Below are positions 18,434 to 27,026 of a stretch of 64,000 nt of DNA, in pieces (positions within the stretch are counted from its first letter, which is position 1; each line of letters begins with the position of its first letter). The stretch lies in contig JAFKEN010000008.1 of assembly GCA_017308515.1 (NCBI GenBank), positions 87,495 through 151,494 on the forward strand, given 5' to 3'. The stretch is from Actinomycetales bacterium. GTDB lineage: Bacteria > Actinomycetota > Actinomycetes > Actinomycetales > Microbacteriaceae. The position numbers were made by a program, and so were the translations under genes. The notes under the pieces are model-generated. The model was not told where the DNA came from. It searched no databases and saw nothing but the letters and a program-made list of their open reading frames with translations.

Positions 18434-18499
18434 GGCGGCAGACTAGCGCCTCGCGGGCGGCTCGGGCGAGGATGACGGGGCGACCCGATCCGGAGGCCC

Positions 18500-18982
18500 G
18501 TGATGTCCGCACGCCACCCCGCCGCCGTGCAGCGCGTGATCGCCGAGCTCGACGGTCTCGGCGCCGGCCACGAGGTCGTGATCCTCGAGGATTCGGCCCG
18601 CACCGCGGTGCTCGCGGCCGCCGCGCTCGGCTGCGAGGTCGGCGCGATCGCGAACAGCCTCGTGTTCGTCGCCGACGGGGAGCCGCTGCTCGTGATGACG
18701 AGCGGCGCGCACCGCGTCGACACCGTCGCCCTTGCGGCCCGCCTGGGGAAGGCGGCGATCGAGCGCGCGACCCCCGACACCGTGAAGGCGGCGACCGGCC
18801 AGGCGATCGGGGGAGTGGCCCCGCTCGGGCACCCCGCCCGGCTGGAGACGGTCGTCGACGAGACGCTCGCCGACTTCGACCCGATCTGGGCGGCCGCGGG
18901 GGCGCCGCACGCGGTGTTCCGCACAAGCTTCGCCGAGCTGGTGCGGATGACGGGCGGGCGGGTGCTCAGCGTCGTCGCCTGA
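18500..18982 (+). CDS. YbaK/EbsC family aminoacyl-tRNA deacylase-like protein
   Basis: The 160-residue product matches the YbaK/ProX editing-domain family. It has a helix-rich N-terminus, the segment AAAALGCEVGAIANSLVFVADGEPLLVMTSGAHRVD, and the conserved ATGQAIGGVAPLGHPARLETVVDETL, which lines the substrate pocket. These proteins hydrolyse mischarged tRNAs such as Ala- or Cys-tRNA(Pro) in trans. Start may be GTG 18500 or ATG 18503. It stands alone between convergent neighbours. Confidence 0.9.
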   Translation: MMSARHPAAVQRVIAELDGLGAGHEVVILEDSARTAVLAAAALGCEVGAIANSLVFVADGEPLLVMTSGAHRVDTVALAARLGKAAIERATPDTVKAATGQAIGGVAPLGHPARLETVVDETLADFDPIWAAAGAPHAVFRTSFAELVRMTGGRVLSVVA

Positions 18983-19027
18983 GGCGCCCGGTCGACGCGA
19001 CCGCGGCGGGATGCCGCCCGCGGCGGG

Positions 19028-19079
19028 CTCAGTCGCGCGCTCTCCCGCCGCGTCGAGTCGCGCGAGTCTCAGCCGCGCG
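19028..19079. repeat. Imperfect direct repeat at the 3' end of the hydroxyacid oxidase gene
   Basis: CTCAGTCGCGCG at 19028-19039 recurs as CTCAGCCGCGCG at 19068-19079. The second copy includes the stop codon (minus strand, 19071-19069), and the first copy carries the same stop-containing bases 40 nt downstream of the gene. Confidence 0.4.
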
Positions 19080-20382
19080 GGGCGAGCGCCTCGGGACCAA
19101 GGTCCGCGGGGGAGCGGTGGCCGCTCAGGGCGAGGGCGAGGTCGAACTCGGCGAGCAGGTTGCGCAGCACCTCGCGCGCGCCCTCCTCGCCCGCGATCGC
19201 CATCCCGTAGACCCAGGGCCGGCCGACGGCGACCGCCGTCGCGCCGAGCGCGAGGGCGATGAGCGCGTCGCTGCCGCCGCGGACGCCGCTGTCGAGGATC
19301 ACCGGCATCCGCCCGCCGACCGCCTCGACGACCCCCGGCAGCGCATCGGGCGCTCCGATCGCGCCGTCGACCTGGCGCCCCGCGTGGGTGGAGACCCAGA
19401 CGCCGTCGACCCCCGCGTCGAGCGCGCGGCGGGCGTCGTCGGGGTGCTGCACGCCCTTGAGCACGATCGGCAGCCGGGTGAGCTCGCGCAGCCGCGGCAG
19501 GTCGGCCCACGAGAGGTCGGCGCGCGAGAAGACGTCGAGGAAGGTCTCGACCGCGATGCGCGGCTCGCCCGAGCGCAGATTCGCGGCGAATCGGCCGGGG
19601 TAGCGGCGGGTCATGCCGAGGAGGGTGCGGATCGCCGCGGGCGTGACGCGCGGGCGCGGCCCGGCGGCCTCGGGGGCGGCGACGCGGGCCGCCATCCGCT
19701 CGGCGACGAGCCGGCGGAACACCGGGTCGGAGCTGTACTGGGCGATCCCCATGCCGTGGATGAAGGGCAGGTGGGCGAGGTCGAGATCGCGCGGGCGCCA
19801 GCCGAGCAGCTGCGTGTCGAGAGTCACGACGATCGCGTGGGCGCCCGCCGCTTCGGCCCGCGCGAGCAGGCTCGCGACGAGCTCGTCGCTCTTGCTCCAG
19901 TAGAGCTGGAACCACAGCGGCCCGCGGCCTCCCTTCGCCGCGACGGTCTCCATCGGGATGGAGGCCTGGTTCGAGAGCACCGCCGGCAGGCCCAGCGCCG
20001 CGGCCGCCCGCGCGATCGCGAGGTCGGCGTCGGGGTGCACCAGCTCGAGCACCCCGACCGGTGCGGCGAGGAGGGGAGCGGGGTAGCGGTGGCCGAACAG
20101 CTCGATGCCGAGGTCGCGGTCGGTGACGTCGCGCAGGATGCGGGGGAGGATCCGGTGCCTCGCGAAGGCGGTGCGGTTGGCGTCGGCCGTCGACTCCCGA
20201 CCCGCCGAGCCGGCGACGTAGGCCCACGCCTCCGGGGTCATCGCGTTGCGGGCGGCGTCCTCGAGCGCCTCCCACGAGGCGGGCACGCGGGGGCGGCGCC
20301 CGGAGGCGCCGTCGCGGAAGATCTCGGACTGGGTGAGCCGACCGATCCCCATCGACCGATCGACGTCGCTGACGTCGGCCAT
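19069..20382 (-). CDS. FMN-dependent alpha-hydroxy-acid oxidase (lactate 2-monooxygenase-like)
   Basis: The 437-residue protein belongs to the FMN-dependent hydroxyacid dehydrogenase/oxidase family and is closest in layout to lactate 2-monooxygenase. Visible features are PLLAAPVGVLELVHPDADLAIARAA, FQLYWSKSDEL, VTLDTQLLGWRPRDL with the longer inserted loop (FIHGMGIAQYSSDP) of the monooxygenase subgroup, the active-site His and Arg in VSTHAGRQVDGA, and the FMN phosphate-binding SGVRGGSDALIALALGA and VGRPWVYG. The usual SNHGGRQ reads STHAGRQ, a mild deviation that keeps the catalytic His and Arg. The true substrate is uncertain. Confidence 0.87.
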   Translation of the reverse strand: MADVSDVDRSMGIGRLTQSEIFRDGASGRRPRVPASWEALEDAARNAMTPEAWAYVAGSAGRESTADANRTAFARHRILPRILRDVTDRDLGIELFGHRYPAPLLAAPVGVLELVHPDADLAIARAAAALGLPAVLSNQASIPMETVAAKGGRGPLWFQLYWSKSDELVASLLARAEAAGAHAIVVTLDTQLLGWRPRDLDLAHLPFIHGMGIAQYSSDPVFRRLVAERMAARVAAPEAAGPRPRVTPAAIRTLLGMTRRYPGRFAANLRSGEPRIAVETFLDVFSRADLSWADLPRLRELTRLPIVLKGVQHPDDARRALDAGVDGVWVSTHAGRQVDGAIGAPDALPGVVEAVGGRMPVILDSGVRGGSDALIALALGATAVAVGRPWVYGMAIAGEEGAREVLRNLLAEFDLALALSGHRSPADLGPEALAPRG

Positions 20383-20425
20383 GCGCTCAGCCTGGCATGC
20401 GGCTCCGGCGGTCGCGAGAGATCGG

Positions 20426-21973
20426 TCAGCGCACCTGCACGAGCACGCGGTGCCAGCCGGTCGATCCGCCGGGCGCGATCGGCTGCCGCTCCTCGACCTG
20501 CAGGTTCCCCTCCGTGTCGATCGCGCGGACCGCGACGAAGTGGCTCCCCGCCTCCGGTTCCCAGTCGAGCGCCCACTGCACCCAGGTGTCGGAGTTGATC
20601 GGCTTCGAGAGCCGCGTGGGCGTCCACGGGCCGTCGTCGATGCTCACCTCGACCTGGCCGATCCCGGTGTGCTGCGCCCAGGCCATGCCCGCGATGACCG
20701 TCGGGCCGGCCTCGATCGCCCGCTCGGTGGTGGGGGTGTCGATGCGGCTCGACATCTTGATGGGCGCGCGGGCGGCGTAGCCGCGCGGCGTCCAGTAGGC
20801 CTCGTCCTCGTCGAAGCGCGTGACCTTGAGCTCCTCGACCCACTTCGTCGCCGAGACGTAGCCGTACAGGCCGGGCACCACCATCCGCACCGGGAACCCG
20901 TGCTCGACCGGCAGCGGCTCGCCGTTCATCGCCACCGCGAGGATCGCGTCGCGCTCCGGGTCGGTGCACGCCTCGAGCGGCGTGCTCGCCGTGTACCCGT
21001 CGACGCTGCGGGAGAGCACCATGTCGGCGTCGGCGTCGGGCACCGCCCGCGCGAGCACGTCGCGCAGCGGGACGCCGAGCCACCGTGCGTTGCCGACGAG
21101 CTCGCCGCCGACGACGTTCGAGACGCAGGTGAGCGTGATGACGTACTCGTCGAGCCCCATCGCGACCAGGTCGTCGAAGCTCAGCTCGACCTCCTGACCG
21201 ACCTTGCCCGTCACGCGGAGCCGCCAGGTCTCGGGATCCACGCGCGGCGCGCTGAGTGCGGTGTCGATGCGGTAGAACTCGGCGTTCGGGGTGAACAACC
21301 GGCTGAGTCCGTCGACCTCGAGCTCGGCGCCCGCCGGGACGTCGACGGTGCTCGCGGGGGCGGGCAGGCTCAGCGCCTGCCGCGCCGCCTGGATCGAGGA
21401 GGTGGCGGCGGAGACGGCGCGGGATCCGAGCGCCACGACCCCGCTCGCGGCGGCCGTCACCCCGAGCAGGCGCAGGAAGCCGCGGCGGTCGAGGCCGCTC
21501 TGCCCGCCGTCGGCCGCCGCCGTGCTCCAGCCCCGCAACCGGCGCACGAGGAGTCCGAGCACGATGACCGCCGCGGCGGCACCGAGCGCGGGTCCGATCG
21601 CCGAGAGCGCGGACGCGCCCGCGCGGGTCACGACGGGTGCGACGGTCGAGAATCCGACGAGACCCAGCAGAATCGCACCCAGGGGAGGCCGCCACAGCTC
21701 GAGCAGGCCGGCGACCGCTGCGCCCACCACGACCGCGATCCCGAGGCTGCCCAGCAGCACCGCCTTGTCGGCGAAGCCGAACAGTTCGATCGCCATCTCC
21801 TTGATCGGCCGCGGCACGATGTCGATGACGAACGACCCGACCGCCAGCAGTGCGCTGCCGCTCGGCACGAGGAGGGCGATCACCTCGGTGATCGCGAGAT
21901 AGCAGGCCGCCGCGACGATCCCGCTGAGGGCCGCCCAGCGTCGGCGGGCGGGGGATCCGGTGCTGCGCGACAT
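20426..21973 (-). CDS. Membrane-anchored molybdopterin-dependent oxidoreductase (sulfite oxidase fold)
   Basis: The 515-residue product has about five N-terminal membrane helices (residues 10-215) followed by a sulfite-oxidase-like molybdopterin domain from about residue 235. The molybdenum-coordinating Cys lies in VITLTCVSNVVGGELVGNARW, and PVEHGFPVRMVVPGLYGY is the typical cofactor-binding region. A C-terminal Mo-co dimerisation domain follows (VEVSIDDGPWTPTRL). The fold suggests oxidation or reduction of sulfur or nitrogen compounds outside the membrane; the substrate is unknown. ATG 21973 is chosen because AGGAGG lies 6 nt upstream. Confidence 0.9.
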   Translation of the reverse strand: MSRSTGSPARRRWAALSGIVAAACYLAITEVIALLVPSGSALLAVGSFVIDIVPRPIKEMAIELFGFADKAVLLGSLGIAVVVGAAVAGLLELWRPPLGAILLGLVGFSTVAPVVTRAGASALSAIGPALGAAAAVIVLGLLVRRLRGWSTAAADGGQSGLDRRGFLRLLGVTAAASGVVALGSRAVSAATSSIQAARQALSLPAPASTVDVPAGAELEVDGLSRLFTPNAEFYRIDTALSAPRVDPETWRLRVTGKVGQEVELSFDDLVAMGLDEYVITLTCVSNVVGGELVGNARWLGVPLRDVLARAVPDADADMVLSRSVDGYTASTPLEACTDPERDAILAVAMNGEPLPVEHGFPVRMVVPGLYGYVSATKWVEELKVTRFDEDEAYWTPRGYAARAPIKMSSRIDTPTTERAIEAGPTVIAGMAWAQHTGIGQVEVSIDDGPWTPTRLSKPINSDTWVQWALDWEPEAGSHFVAVRAIDTEGNLQVEERQPIAPGGSTGWHRVLVQVR

Positions 21974-22050
21974 CGCGGCCTCCTCGTGCCGATTCTCGGT
22001 GCTTCCGAGGGGGTTCGGCGCGGGATCGCGAAGCGTTGGGTGGCGGCCCG

Positions 22051-23097
22051 CTACTGGCTGACCGGGTGGTAGTGGAATCCGGTCTCGGCGACCCAGGTGC
22101 GGATCACGTCGCGCTGGGAGGCGTCGCACACCCGGCCGTAGCCGTAGCTGACGTCCCAGTAGGCGTAGGAGCTCTCCCAGACGCGGTGGTCGAGGGTCCA
22201 GCTGTCCATCTCGGTGAGCGCGTAGCAGTCGGCCATGAACTCCCAGTCGTCGCCGAAGGCGCCGGCGGCGGCGTCGGTCGCGTCGGGGTTGCTGAACTGC
22301 AGCACGTGCGCGTACTCGTGCAGGGTGACCAGGCGCGCGCCCCAGTCGTCCATCGAGGGATGCGCGAATCCCGCCGCGTCGAGATGGATCGTGCGGTGCT
22401 GGTCGCCCGTGACGCAGCCCAGGGCCTCGCGCTGGCAGACCGCGCTCGCGTCGTCGAACACGAGGCTCGCGTAGCCGCCGCTCGCGGCGTCGAGTACGCC
22501 CTCCGCGTAGCTGCCGGTCGTGTTCGCGTCGCGCTCGGCCTGCACCGCGCCCGCGAGCTGCTCGAGGTCGCTGCGGTAGCTCTCGGCACGCGCGGTGTCG
22601 GCGGCGAGCGCCGTCGGCGTGCGCCGGTGCACCCAGCCGAGGTGGGCGAGCTCGGTGTAGTCGTCGATCGGCACGAGGTCGGCCAGGGGCGCGCCGTCGA
22701 GGGTGCGCGCCGTGTCCATGAGCCCCTGCATGGCCGCGCCGAACTCCTCCTTGCCGTCGATGAGGTCGTTGAGCTCGCCGATCTCGTCCTGCTGCTGGTC
22801 GATCGTGTCGTTCGCATCATTCAGCTGCAGGAACAGCCAGACGCCGACGCCCGCGGCGGCCGCGAGCAGCACCGCGAGCACGATGAGCACCGCGATGAGG
22901 GCGGGGGAGGCCGTGCGCTTCGGCGGCGGGGCGATGACCAGGGTCTCGGAGGCGAGGGGGGTGCCGACGCTCGGGGGGACGGCTGTCACCTCGGCACGCG
23001 AGGGAACGGAACCCATCATCGCGCCCGAGGGAGCGGGCGGGGTCGTCGAGATCGGCTCACCCGAGGGCGGGGGAGGTGCCGTCGCCTCGGGTTCCAC
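22051..23097 (-). CDS. Membrane-anchored protein with a HEYAH zinc-protease motif
   Basis: The 348-residue protein has a Pro/Thr-rich cytoplasmic N-terminus (about 60 residues), one membrane helix (about 64-90), a short coiled-coil (NDANDTIDQQQDEIGELNDL) and an extracellular domain. That domain contains TLHEYAHVLQFSNP, an HExxH metal-protease motif, followed about 27 residues later by WEFMADCYAL, where the Glu could be the third zinc ligand as in gluzincins. Paired cysteines (AVCQREALGC) and late cysteines may form disulfides. I do not recognise a named peptidase family, so proteolysis is inferred from the motif alone. Confidence 0.72.
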   Translation of the reverse strand: MEPEATAPPPPSGEPISTTPPAPSGAMMGSVPSRAEVTAVPPSVGTPLASETLVIAPPPKRTASPALIAVLIVLAVLLAAAAGVGVWLFLQLNDANDTIDQQQDEIGELNDLIDGKEEFGAAMQGLMDTARTLDGAPLADLVPIDDYTELAHLGWVHRRTPTALAADTARAESYRSDLEQLAGAVQAERDANTTGSYAEGVLDAASGGYASLVFDDASAVCQREALGCVTGDQHRTIHLDAAGFAHPSMDDWGARLVTLHEYAHVLQFSNPDATDAAAGAFGDDWEFMADCYALTEMDSWTLDHRVWESSYAYWDVSYGYGRVCDASQRDVIRTWVAETGFHYHPVSQ

Positions 23098-23420
23098 GAG
23101 ACGAGTGAATCACGCGCATCGAAGGGGTGCCAGGGCTGCTCGGACCCCCGTCTGGGCGTCGGGCGGTCTGAGCGGTTATGCCGCGGTCTCCTGTTCGAGG
23201 CAGCGACGGGGAACCACGTCGGTCCGTCGGAACGCTCGCTACTCGATGCGCAGGACCTTGATTCTCCAACGCTTGCCGAGCTCGCGGGCGAGCCGGTCGC
23301 CGGGGGAGCCCAGCGGGTTGTCGGTGACCATGTAGGTCTAGGTCGCTGATACGGGCTCTACCGGTCGAACTGACATAATGGAGCTTATCGGATACTGAAT
23401 CGACGCTGGGGCGACGCGGA
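23098..23420. other. 323-base spacer with no convincing gene
   Basis: This stretch contains less GC-rich patches, unlike its neighbours. The only protein-like trace is a 30-codon minus-strand frame at 23331-23239 ending in RELGKRWRIKVLRIE. It has no ribosome binding site and an in-frame stop just ahead of its ATG. It may be a remnant of a longer gene. Nothing else is supportable here. Confidence 0.45.
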
Positions 23421-23942
23421 TCACTCCGCCGGCATCGCCTGGAATTGCGGCATGCGCGCCTCCCAGCGCTCGCGCCACTCGGTCGAGTCGCGGCCGAGCT
23501 CGAGGTACTGCACGAGATCTTCCAGGTGCACCTGCCAGCCGCCGGTGTGGAACGGCAGCTGGTCGAGCGGCAGCCCAGCGTCCTCGACCCATAGAATGGC
23601 GCCGTCGCCGTCCGGCGTGATGCGGGCCGTCAGCCGGGTCGTCAGCTGGTACTCCTCGTCGGTTCCCGCGATCACGAGCTCGCGGGGCGGGTCGCAGGCC
23701 TCGATCACCGAGTCGCCCTCCCAGCCGCTGACATAACGTTGGTGCACCGTGCCCCCGAGGCGCAGGTCCCCCTCGACGACGCAGATCCAGCGCGCGAGTC
23801 GCGCGGGATCGGTGATCGCCTCCCAGAGGTCCTCGGGCGTGGTCGCGAAGCGGGAGTGCACGCGTACGGCGCCGGTGGTCTCGTCGAGCGGGTGCATCGA
23901 GGCGGTGACCCGCGGGGTCCCGTCGGCGTTGGTGAGGGTCAT
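23421..23942 (-). CDS. SRPBCC (AHSA1-type) domain protein
   Basis: The 173-residue protein shows the START/AHSA1 fold: VHSRFATTPEDLWEAITDPARLARWICVVEGDLRLGG in the first half and the C-terminal helix GGWQVHLEDLVQYLELG. These helix-grip proteins bind hydrophobic ligands, and in bacteria they are often paired with an ArsR regulator, as here. The ATG (23942) overlaps the TGA of the regulator gene, so the pair is translationally coupled. The ligand is unknown. Confidence 0.87.
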   Translation of the reverse strand: MTLTNADGTPRVTASMHPLDETTGAVRVHSRFATTPEDLWEAITDPARLARWICVVEGDLRLGGTVHQRYVSGWEGDSVIEACDPPRELVIAGTDEEYQLTTRLTARITPDGDGAILWVEDAGLPLDQLPFHTGGWQVHLEDLVQYLELGRDSTEWRERWEARMPQFQAMPAE

Positions 23943-24322
23943 GCGCGTTCTCTCTCCTGCGTGGTGGACGGCTCGGATGTCGTGTCGGCGGCGTTCGCGG
24001 CGGCGGCACGGGCCGTGCGCCGGCCGCGGGCGATCTCGGTGTGCAGAGCGTCGAAGCTCTGAAGCCACCGGTCGCGGTAGGGCGCGAGCCAGCGGTCCAA
24101 CTCCCCCAGCGGCGCCGGCGTAAGCCGGTAGATCCTGCGCTGCGCGTCGCTGCTGGACTCGACGAGCCCGGCGTCGCGCAGGATCGCCAGGTGCCGCGAC
24201 ACGCCCGACTGGGCGATCGGCAGCAACTCGGCCAGCTCCCCCACCGCGCGCGGACGCTCGCGCAGCGCGTCGAGGATCACGCGGCGGTTGGGGTCCGCGA
24301 CGGCGGCCAGGACGGCATCCAT
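23939..24322 (-). CDS. ArsR family transcriptional regulator
   Basis: The 127-residue protein is a winged-helix dimeric regulator: VADPNRRVILDALRERPRAVGELAELLPIAQSGVSRHLAILRDAGLVES holds the HTH, and RIYRLTPAPLGELDRWL the wing and dimer helix. It lacks a metal-binding CxC box, so it is not a classical metal sensor. Co-expression with an SRPBCC protein suggests sensing of a small organic ligand. An operator-like palindrome sits directly over its promoter, consistent with autorepression. Confidence 0.88.
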   Translation of the reverse strand: MDAVLAAVADPNRRVILDALRERPRAVGELAELLPIAQSGVSRHLAILRDAGLVESSSDAQRRIYRLTPAPLGELDRWLAPYRDRWLQSFDALHTEIARGRRTARAAAANAADTTSEPSTTQERERA

Positions 24323-24328
24323 GACCGC

Positions 24329-24364
24329 ACTCTACACTGCTATGTATATACACGCAAATGTAGA
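24329..24364 (-). promoter_or_regulatory. Promoter and nested palindromic operator of the arsR-SRPBCC operon
   Basis: On the minus strand TTGCGT (24357-24352), a 17-nt spacer, TAGAGT (24334-24329) and 6 nt precede the ATG, which is good leaderless promoter geometry. The perfect palindrome TGTATATACA (24343-24352) and outer arms TCTACA (24331-24336) and TGTAGA (24359-24364) share the same centre, 24347.5. A dimeric ArsR protein bound here would cover both promoter boxes. Confidence 0.6.
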
Positions 24365-24383
24365 TACCGAGCCTGAGCGGAGT

Positions 24384-25025
24384 TCAGCCCTCCTCCGTGG
24401 CGGCCCGATCCGCCTCGAGCAGCGCCGTCTCGAAGCTCTCCTCCGGGTTCGCGACGAGGAAGCGCGCCGCCCGCGCGTGCCGTCGCACGACGGGGTCGGG
24501 ATCCGCGGCCGCCCGCGTGAGCGCCGCTTCCGCCGCAGAACCGAGGGCCACGACGGCGCGGCACAGCGCCCGCCAGAGCTCGAGGTCGCCCCGGCCGAGT
24601 TCCCGCGCGAGCTCGTCGGCGAGTGCCGGCCGACCCTCCGGGCCGGTCAGGACAGCGGCCGCGCGCCAGGCGGTGCGGGCCACCTCGTCCTCCTCGTCGT
24701 GCAGCAGCTGCGGCGTGATCGCGCCCGCGCTGCCCGGCTCCCCGATCTTCGAGAGCGTGTGCAGCGCCTGGCTGCGCGCCTGCGGCAACGGCGAGGCGAG
24801 CTCGGCGATCACGAGCGGCACGGTGAGCGCCGCCGGATGCCGGGTGAGCGCCCAGGTGAGCATCTCGCGCACCGAGAAGTCGCTCTCCGCCGCGCAGCGC
24901 TCGACGAGCACGGCGACGTACTCCTCGCGCGGGTGCGTGCCGGCGGTCATCGCGGCCTGCAGCCGTTGCGAGGCGTCGGCGACGCGCAGGGCGCTCGCGA
25001 GCCGGTCCGCCGGCGAGGTGCTCAT
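24384..25025 (-). CDS. HEAT-repeat protein
   Basis: The 213-residue protein is almost entirely alpha-helical, with repeated helical pairs typical of HEAT repeats, for example PLVIAELASPLPQARSQALHTLSKIGEPG and ELARELGRGDLELWRALCRAVVALG. The C-terminal stretch ADPDPVVRRHARAARFL is another repeat. Such repeats form curved scaffolds for protein binding. It ends 62 nt upstream of the arsR start, reads in the same direction, and has no visible enzymatic motif. Function unknown. Confidence 0.75.
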   Translation of the reverse strand: MSTSPADRLASALRVADASQRLQAAMTAGTHPREEYVAVLVERCAAESDFSVREMLTWALTRHPAALTVPLVIAELASPLPQARSQALHTLSKIGEPGSAGAITPQLLHDEEDEVARTAWRAAAVLTGPEGRPALADELARELGRGDLELWRALCRAVVALGSAAEAALTRAAADPDPVVRRHARAARFLVANPEESFETALLEADRAATEEG

Positions 25026-25100
25026 CCCGTCGACCCTAGGCGAGCCCGCCGCAGCTCACCGGCGTGTGACGTTCCCCGCCGCCGCCGGCGGAGTTGCGCC

Positions 25101-25583
25101 TCAGTCGTCGACGGGCGGGTTCTCGGCGAGCAGCCGCGGCAGGTGCGCCGGCTCGACCTCGTGCTCGAGACCCGCCCACTCGTCGGGGGCGATCCAGCGC
25201 CAGTCGACGACGTCCTCCCGCTCCTCCTCGGTCCACCCCTCGCGGGAGGGCTCGAAGGCGGGCACCCGCAGCACGTACCAGGCCCAGCGCCCGCGCTGGT
25301 AGGGGTGCCAGCGCTGGTCGGGGTCGAAGTCCTCGATGAGGAAGGGCACCGGCAGCTGGCCGAGCACGAGCCCGGTCTCCTCGGCGAGTTCGCGCAGGCC
25401 GGCCTCGTGCCAGGTCTCCCCCGGATCGACCCCGCCGCCGGGGGTGATCCAGCGCGGCGGCACCGCACGGCTCTTGCCGTACTGCAGGAACATCAGCACC
25501 CGGTCGGCCTCGTCGACCAGCAGGATGCGCGCCACCGCCCGGTACGCCCCCGCGGCGGCCGGATCCGGATCCTCGGGTCCCAC
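25101..25583 (-). CDS. Nudix hydrolase
   Basis: This 160-residue protein contains a complete Nudix box, GGGVDPGETWHEAGLRELAEETGL, matching GX5EX7REUXEEXGU with its metal-binding glutamates. Preceding it is RAVPPRWITP, a typical entry to the fold. Nudix enzymes hydrolyse nucleoside diphosphates linked to other groups; the substrate cannot be read here. It is on the same strand as the SDR gene upstream, 28 nt away. Confidence 0.9.
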   Translation of the reverse strand: MGPEDPDPAAAGAYRAVARILLVDEADRVLMFLQYGKSRAVPPRWITPGGGVDPGETWHEAGLRELAEETGLVLGQLPVPFLIEDFDPDQRWHPYQRGRWAWYVLRVPAFEPSREGWTEEEREDVVDWRWIAPDEWAGLEHEVEPAHLPRLLAENPPVDD

Positions 25584-25611
25584 CTCGGCTCCTCGCGTGC
25601 CCGCGCAGCGC

Positions 25612-26397
25612 TCAGGCGCCGAAGCCGGAGACGTCGCCGACGTACCGGGTGTGATCCGCGGGGATCGGGTCGACCGCGGCGCGCGCGACCTCGGCCGCGA
25701 ACTCCTCGACCGAGAACAGCCGGCCGGCCTCCTCGCGGCGCGCCTCGATCGCTCCGGGCCGGGCCCGGTCGAGCAGCGTCGCCGTGATGGTGCCCTCGAT
25801 CATGTCGCCGGAGACGACGACGAATCCGACGCCCTTCTCCGCGAGAGCGGGGATGCGCTCGCGCAGCGCGTCCTCGCCCGCGCGCTTCGACTTCGCGACC
25901 GGCTCGTACTCGGGCATCGTCGGCACGGTGTGGATGAAGTGCGCCTGGTGGCTCGTGACGAACACCACGCGGTCGCCGCTCTCGAGCAGCGGCAGCGCGG
26001 TCTCGAGGGCGTCGACCTGCGCGTCGCGGTTGAGCCGCAGCGCGTAGTCCTCGCCCATGCCGCTCTCCATGCCGCCCGAGGCGTTCAGCACGAGCAGGTC
26101 GAGGCCGCCCCAGGCGTCGACGACCTGCTGGAACATCGCGGCGACCGAGTCGTGGTCGGTCAGGTCGGCGCCCACGGCGATCGCCTCGCCGCCCGCGTCG
26201 ACGATGCCCGCGACGACCTTCTCGGCGCGCGGGGCCTTCTGCCGGTAGTTGATCGCGACCTTCGCGCCGGCGGCGGCGAGATACCCCGCGGTGGCGGCGC
26301 CGATGCCGCGCGAGGAGCCGGTGACGAGGGCGCGGACGCCGGCGAGCGAGCCGGGCTCGAGGATGGCGTCGGAGGGGGCGGTGGGGGTGTCGTTCAC
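25612..26397 (-). CDS. Short-chain dehydrogenase/reductase family protein
   Basis: The 261-residue product has the NAD(P)-binding TGSSRGIG near residue 26, a DLTD motif, LVLNASGG (in place of the usual NNAG) and the SDR serine in FVTSHQAHF. The canonical YxxxK is altered: the lysine is preserved in VAKSKRAGEDA, but the position four residues before it is Val, and the nearest Tyr (PEYEP) is seven residues before the Lys. It may be a divergent or non-catalytic SDR. GTG 26397 is the start, preceded by GGGGGATC. Confidence 0.8.
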   Translation of the reverse strand: MNDTPTAPSDAILEPGSLAGVRALVTGSSRGIGAATAGYLAAAGAKVAINYRQKAPRAEKVVAGIVDAGGEAIAVGADLTDHDSVAAMFQQVVDAWGGLDLLVLNASGGMESGMGEDYALRLNRDAQVDALETALPLLESGDRVVFVTSHQAHFIHTVPTMPEYEPVAKSKRAGEDALRERIPALAEKGVGFVVVSGDMIEGTITATLLDRARPGAIEARREEAGRLFSVEEFAAEVARAAVDPIPADHTRYVGDVSGFGA

Positions 26398-26511
26398 GAT
26401 CCCCCACCCTAGCGACGGCGGTGCATCCGGGCGGTCGGCCGGGCGGTGCCGGGTGGTAGCGTCGGAGGCGATCCGGGCCGCGTGGCGCGGACCGACGAGG
26501 GGGTGACGGGC

Positions 26512-27024
26512 GTGTTCCCGGACCTGATCCAGTACATCTGGATCCTCTGGCTCTGCCTCATCATCCTGTTCGTGGTGATCGAGCTGCTGACGCTCGAGTT
26601 CACCTTCCTGATGATCGCTGCGGGGTCGCTGCTCGGCGGCCTCGGCACGTACGTGCTCGGCGGCCCGTGGTGGCTGCAGATCGGGCTCGCGGCCGTCATC
26701 TCCGCGCTGCTGCTGTTCACCATCCGTCCGCTGCTGCTGCGCACCCTGAAGAAGGGCGCCGACCCGACGAAGAGCAACATCGACGCGCTGCACGAGCTCG
26801 GCGGCCGCGTGATGACCGACTTCGTCGAGGGCTCGGGCACCGTCAAGCTCGACAACGGCGAGACCTGGACGGCGAGGCTCACCGCCTCGTCGGCCGAGGC
26901 CCGCCCCGTGGAGGGCGACCGGGTGCGCGTCGTGCGCATCCTGGGCGCCACCGCGGAGGTCGCGCCCGTCGTGATCTCGCCGAGCCCCGATCTCGACCCC
27001 GACCTCGCCCCCGACAAGGAGTGA
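26512..27024 (+). CDS. NfeD-like membrane protein
   Basis: The 170-residue product has three N-terminal membrane helices (residues about 8-28, 30-52, 55-75) and a C-terminal soluble beta-barrel: GGRVMTDFVEGSGTVKLDNGETWTARL is the OB-fold start typical of NfeD. NfeD proteins pair with SPFH/stomatin partners, and such a gene follows after 2 nt. GTG 26503 is an alternative start; 26512 is preferred because GAGGGG is then better spaced. Confidence 0.86.
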   Translation: MFPDLIQYIWILWLCLIILFVVIELLTLEFTFLMIAAGSLLGGLGTYVLGGPWWLQIGLAAVISALLLFTIRPLLLRTLKKGADPTKSNIDALHELGGRVMTDFVEGSGTVKLDNGETWTARLTASSAEARPVEGDRVRVVRILGATAEVAPVVISPSPDLDPDLAPDKE

Positions 27025-27026
27025 CC

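Noticed and set aside
23239..23331. 30-codon minus-strand ORF ending RELGKRWRIKVLRIE
   Set aside because: No ribosome binding site, an in-frame stop just upstream and no recognisable homology; kept only as a possible remnant.
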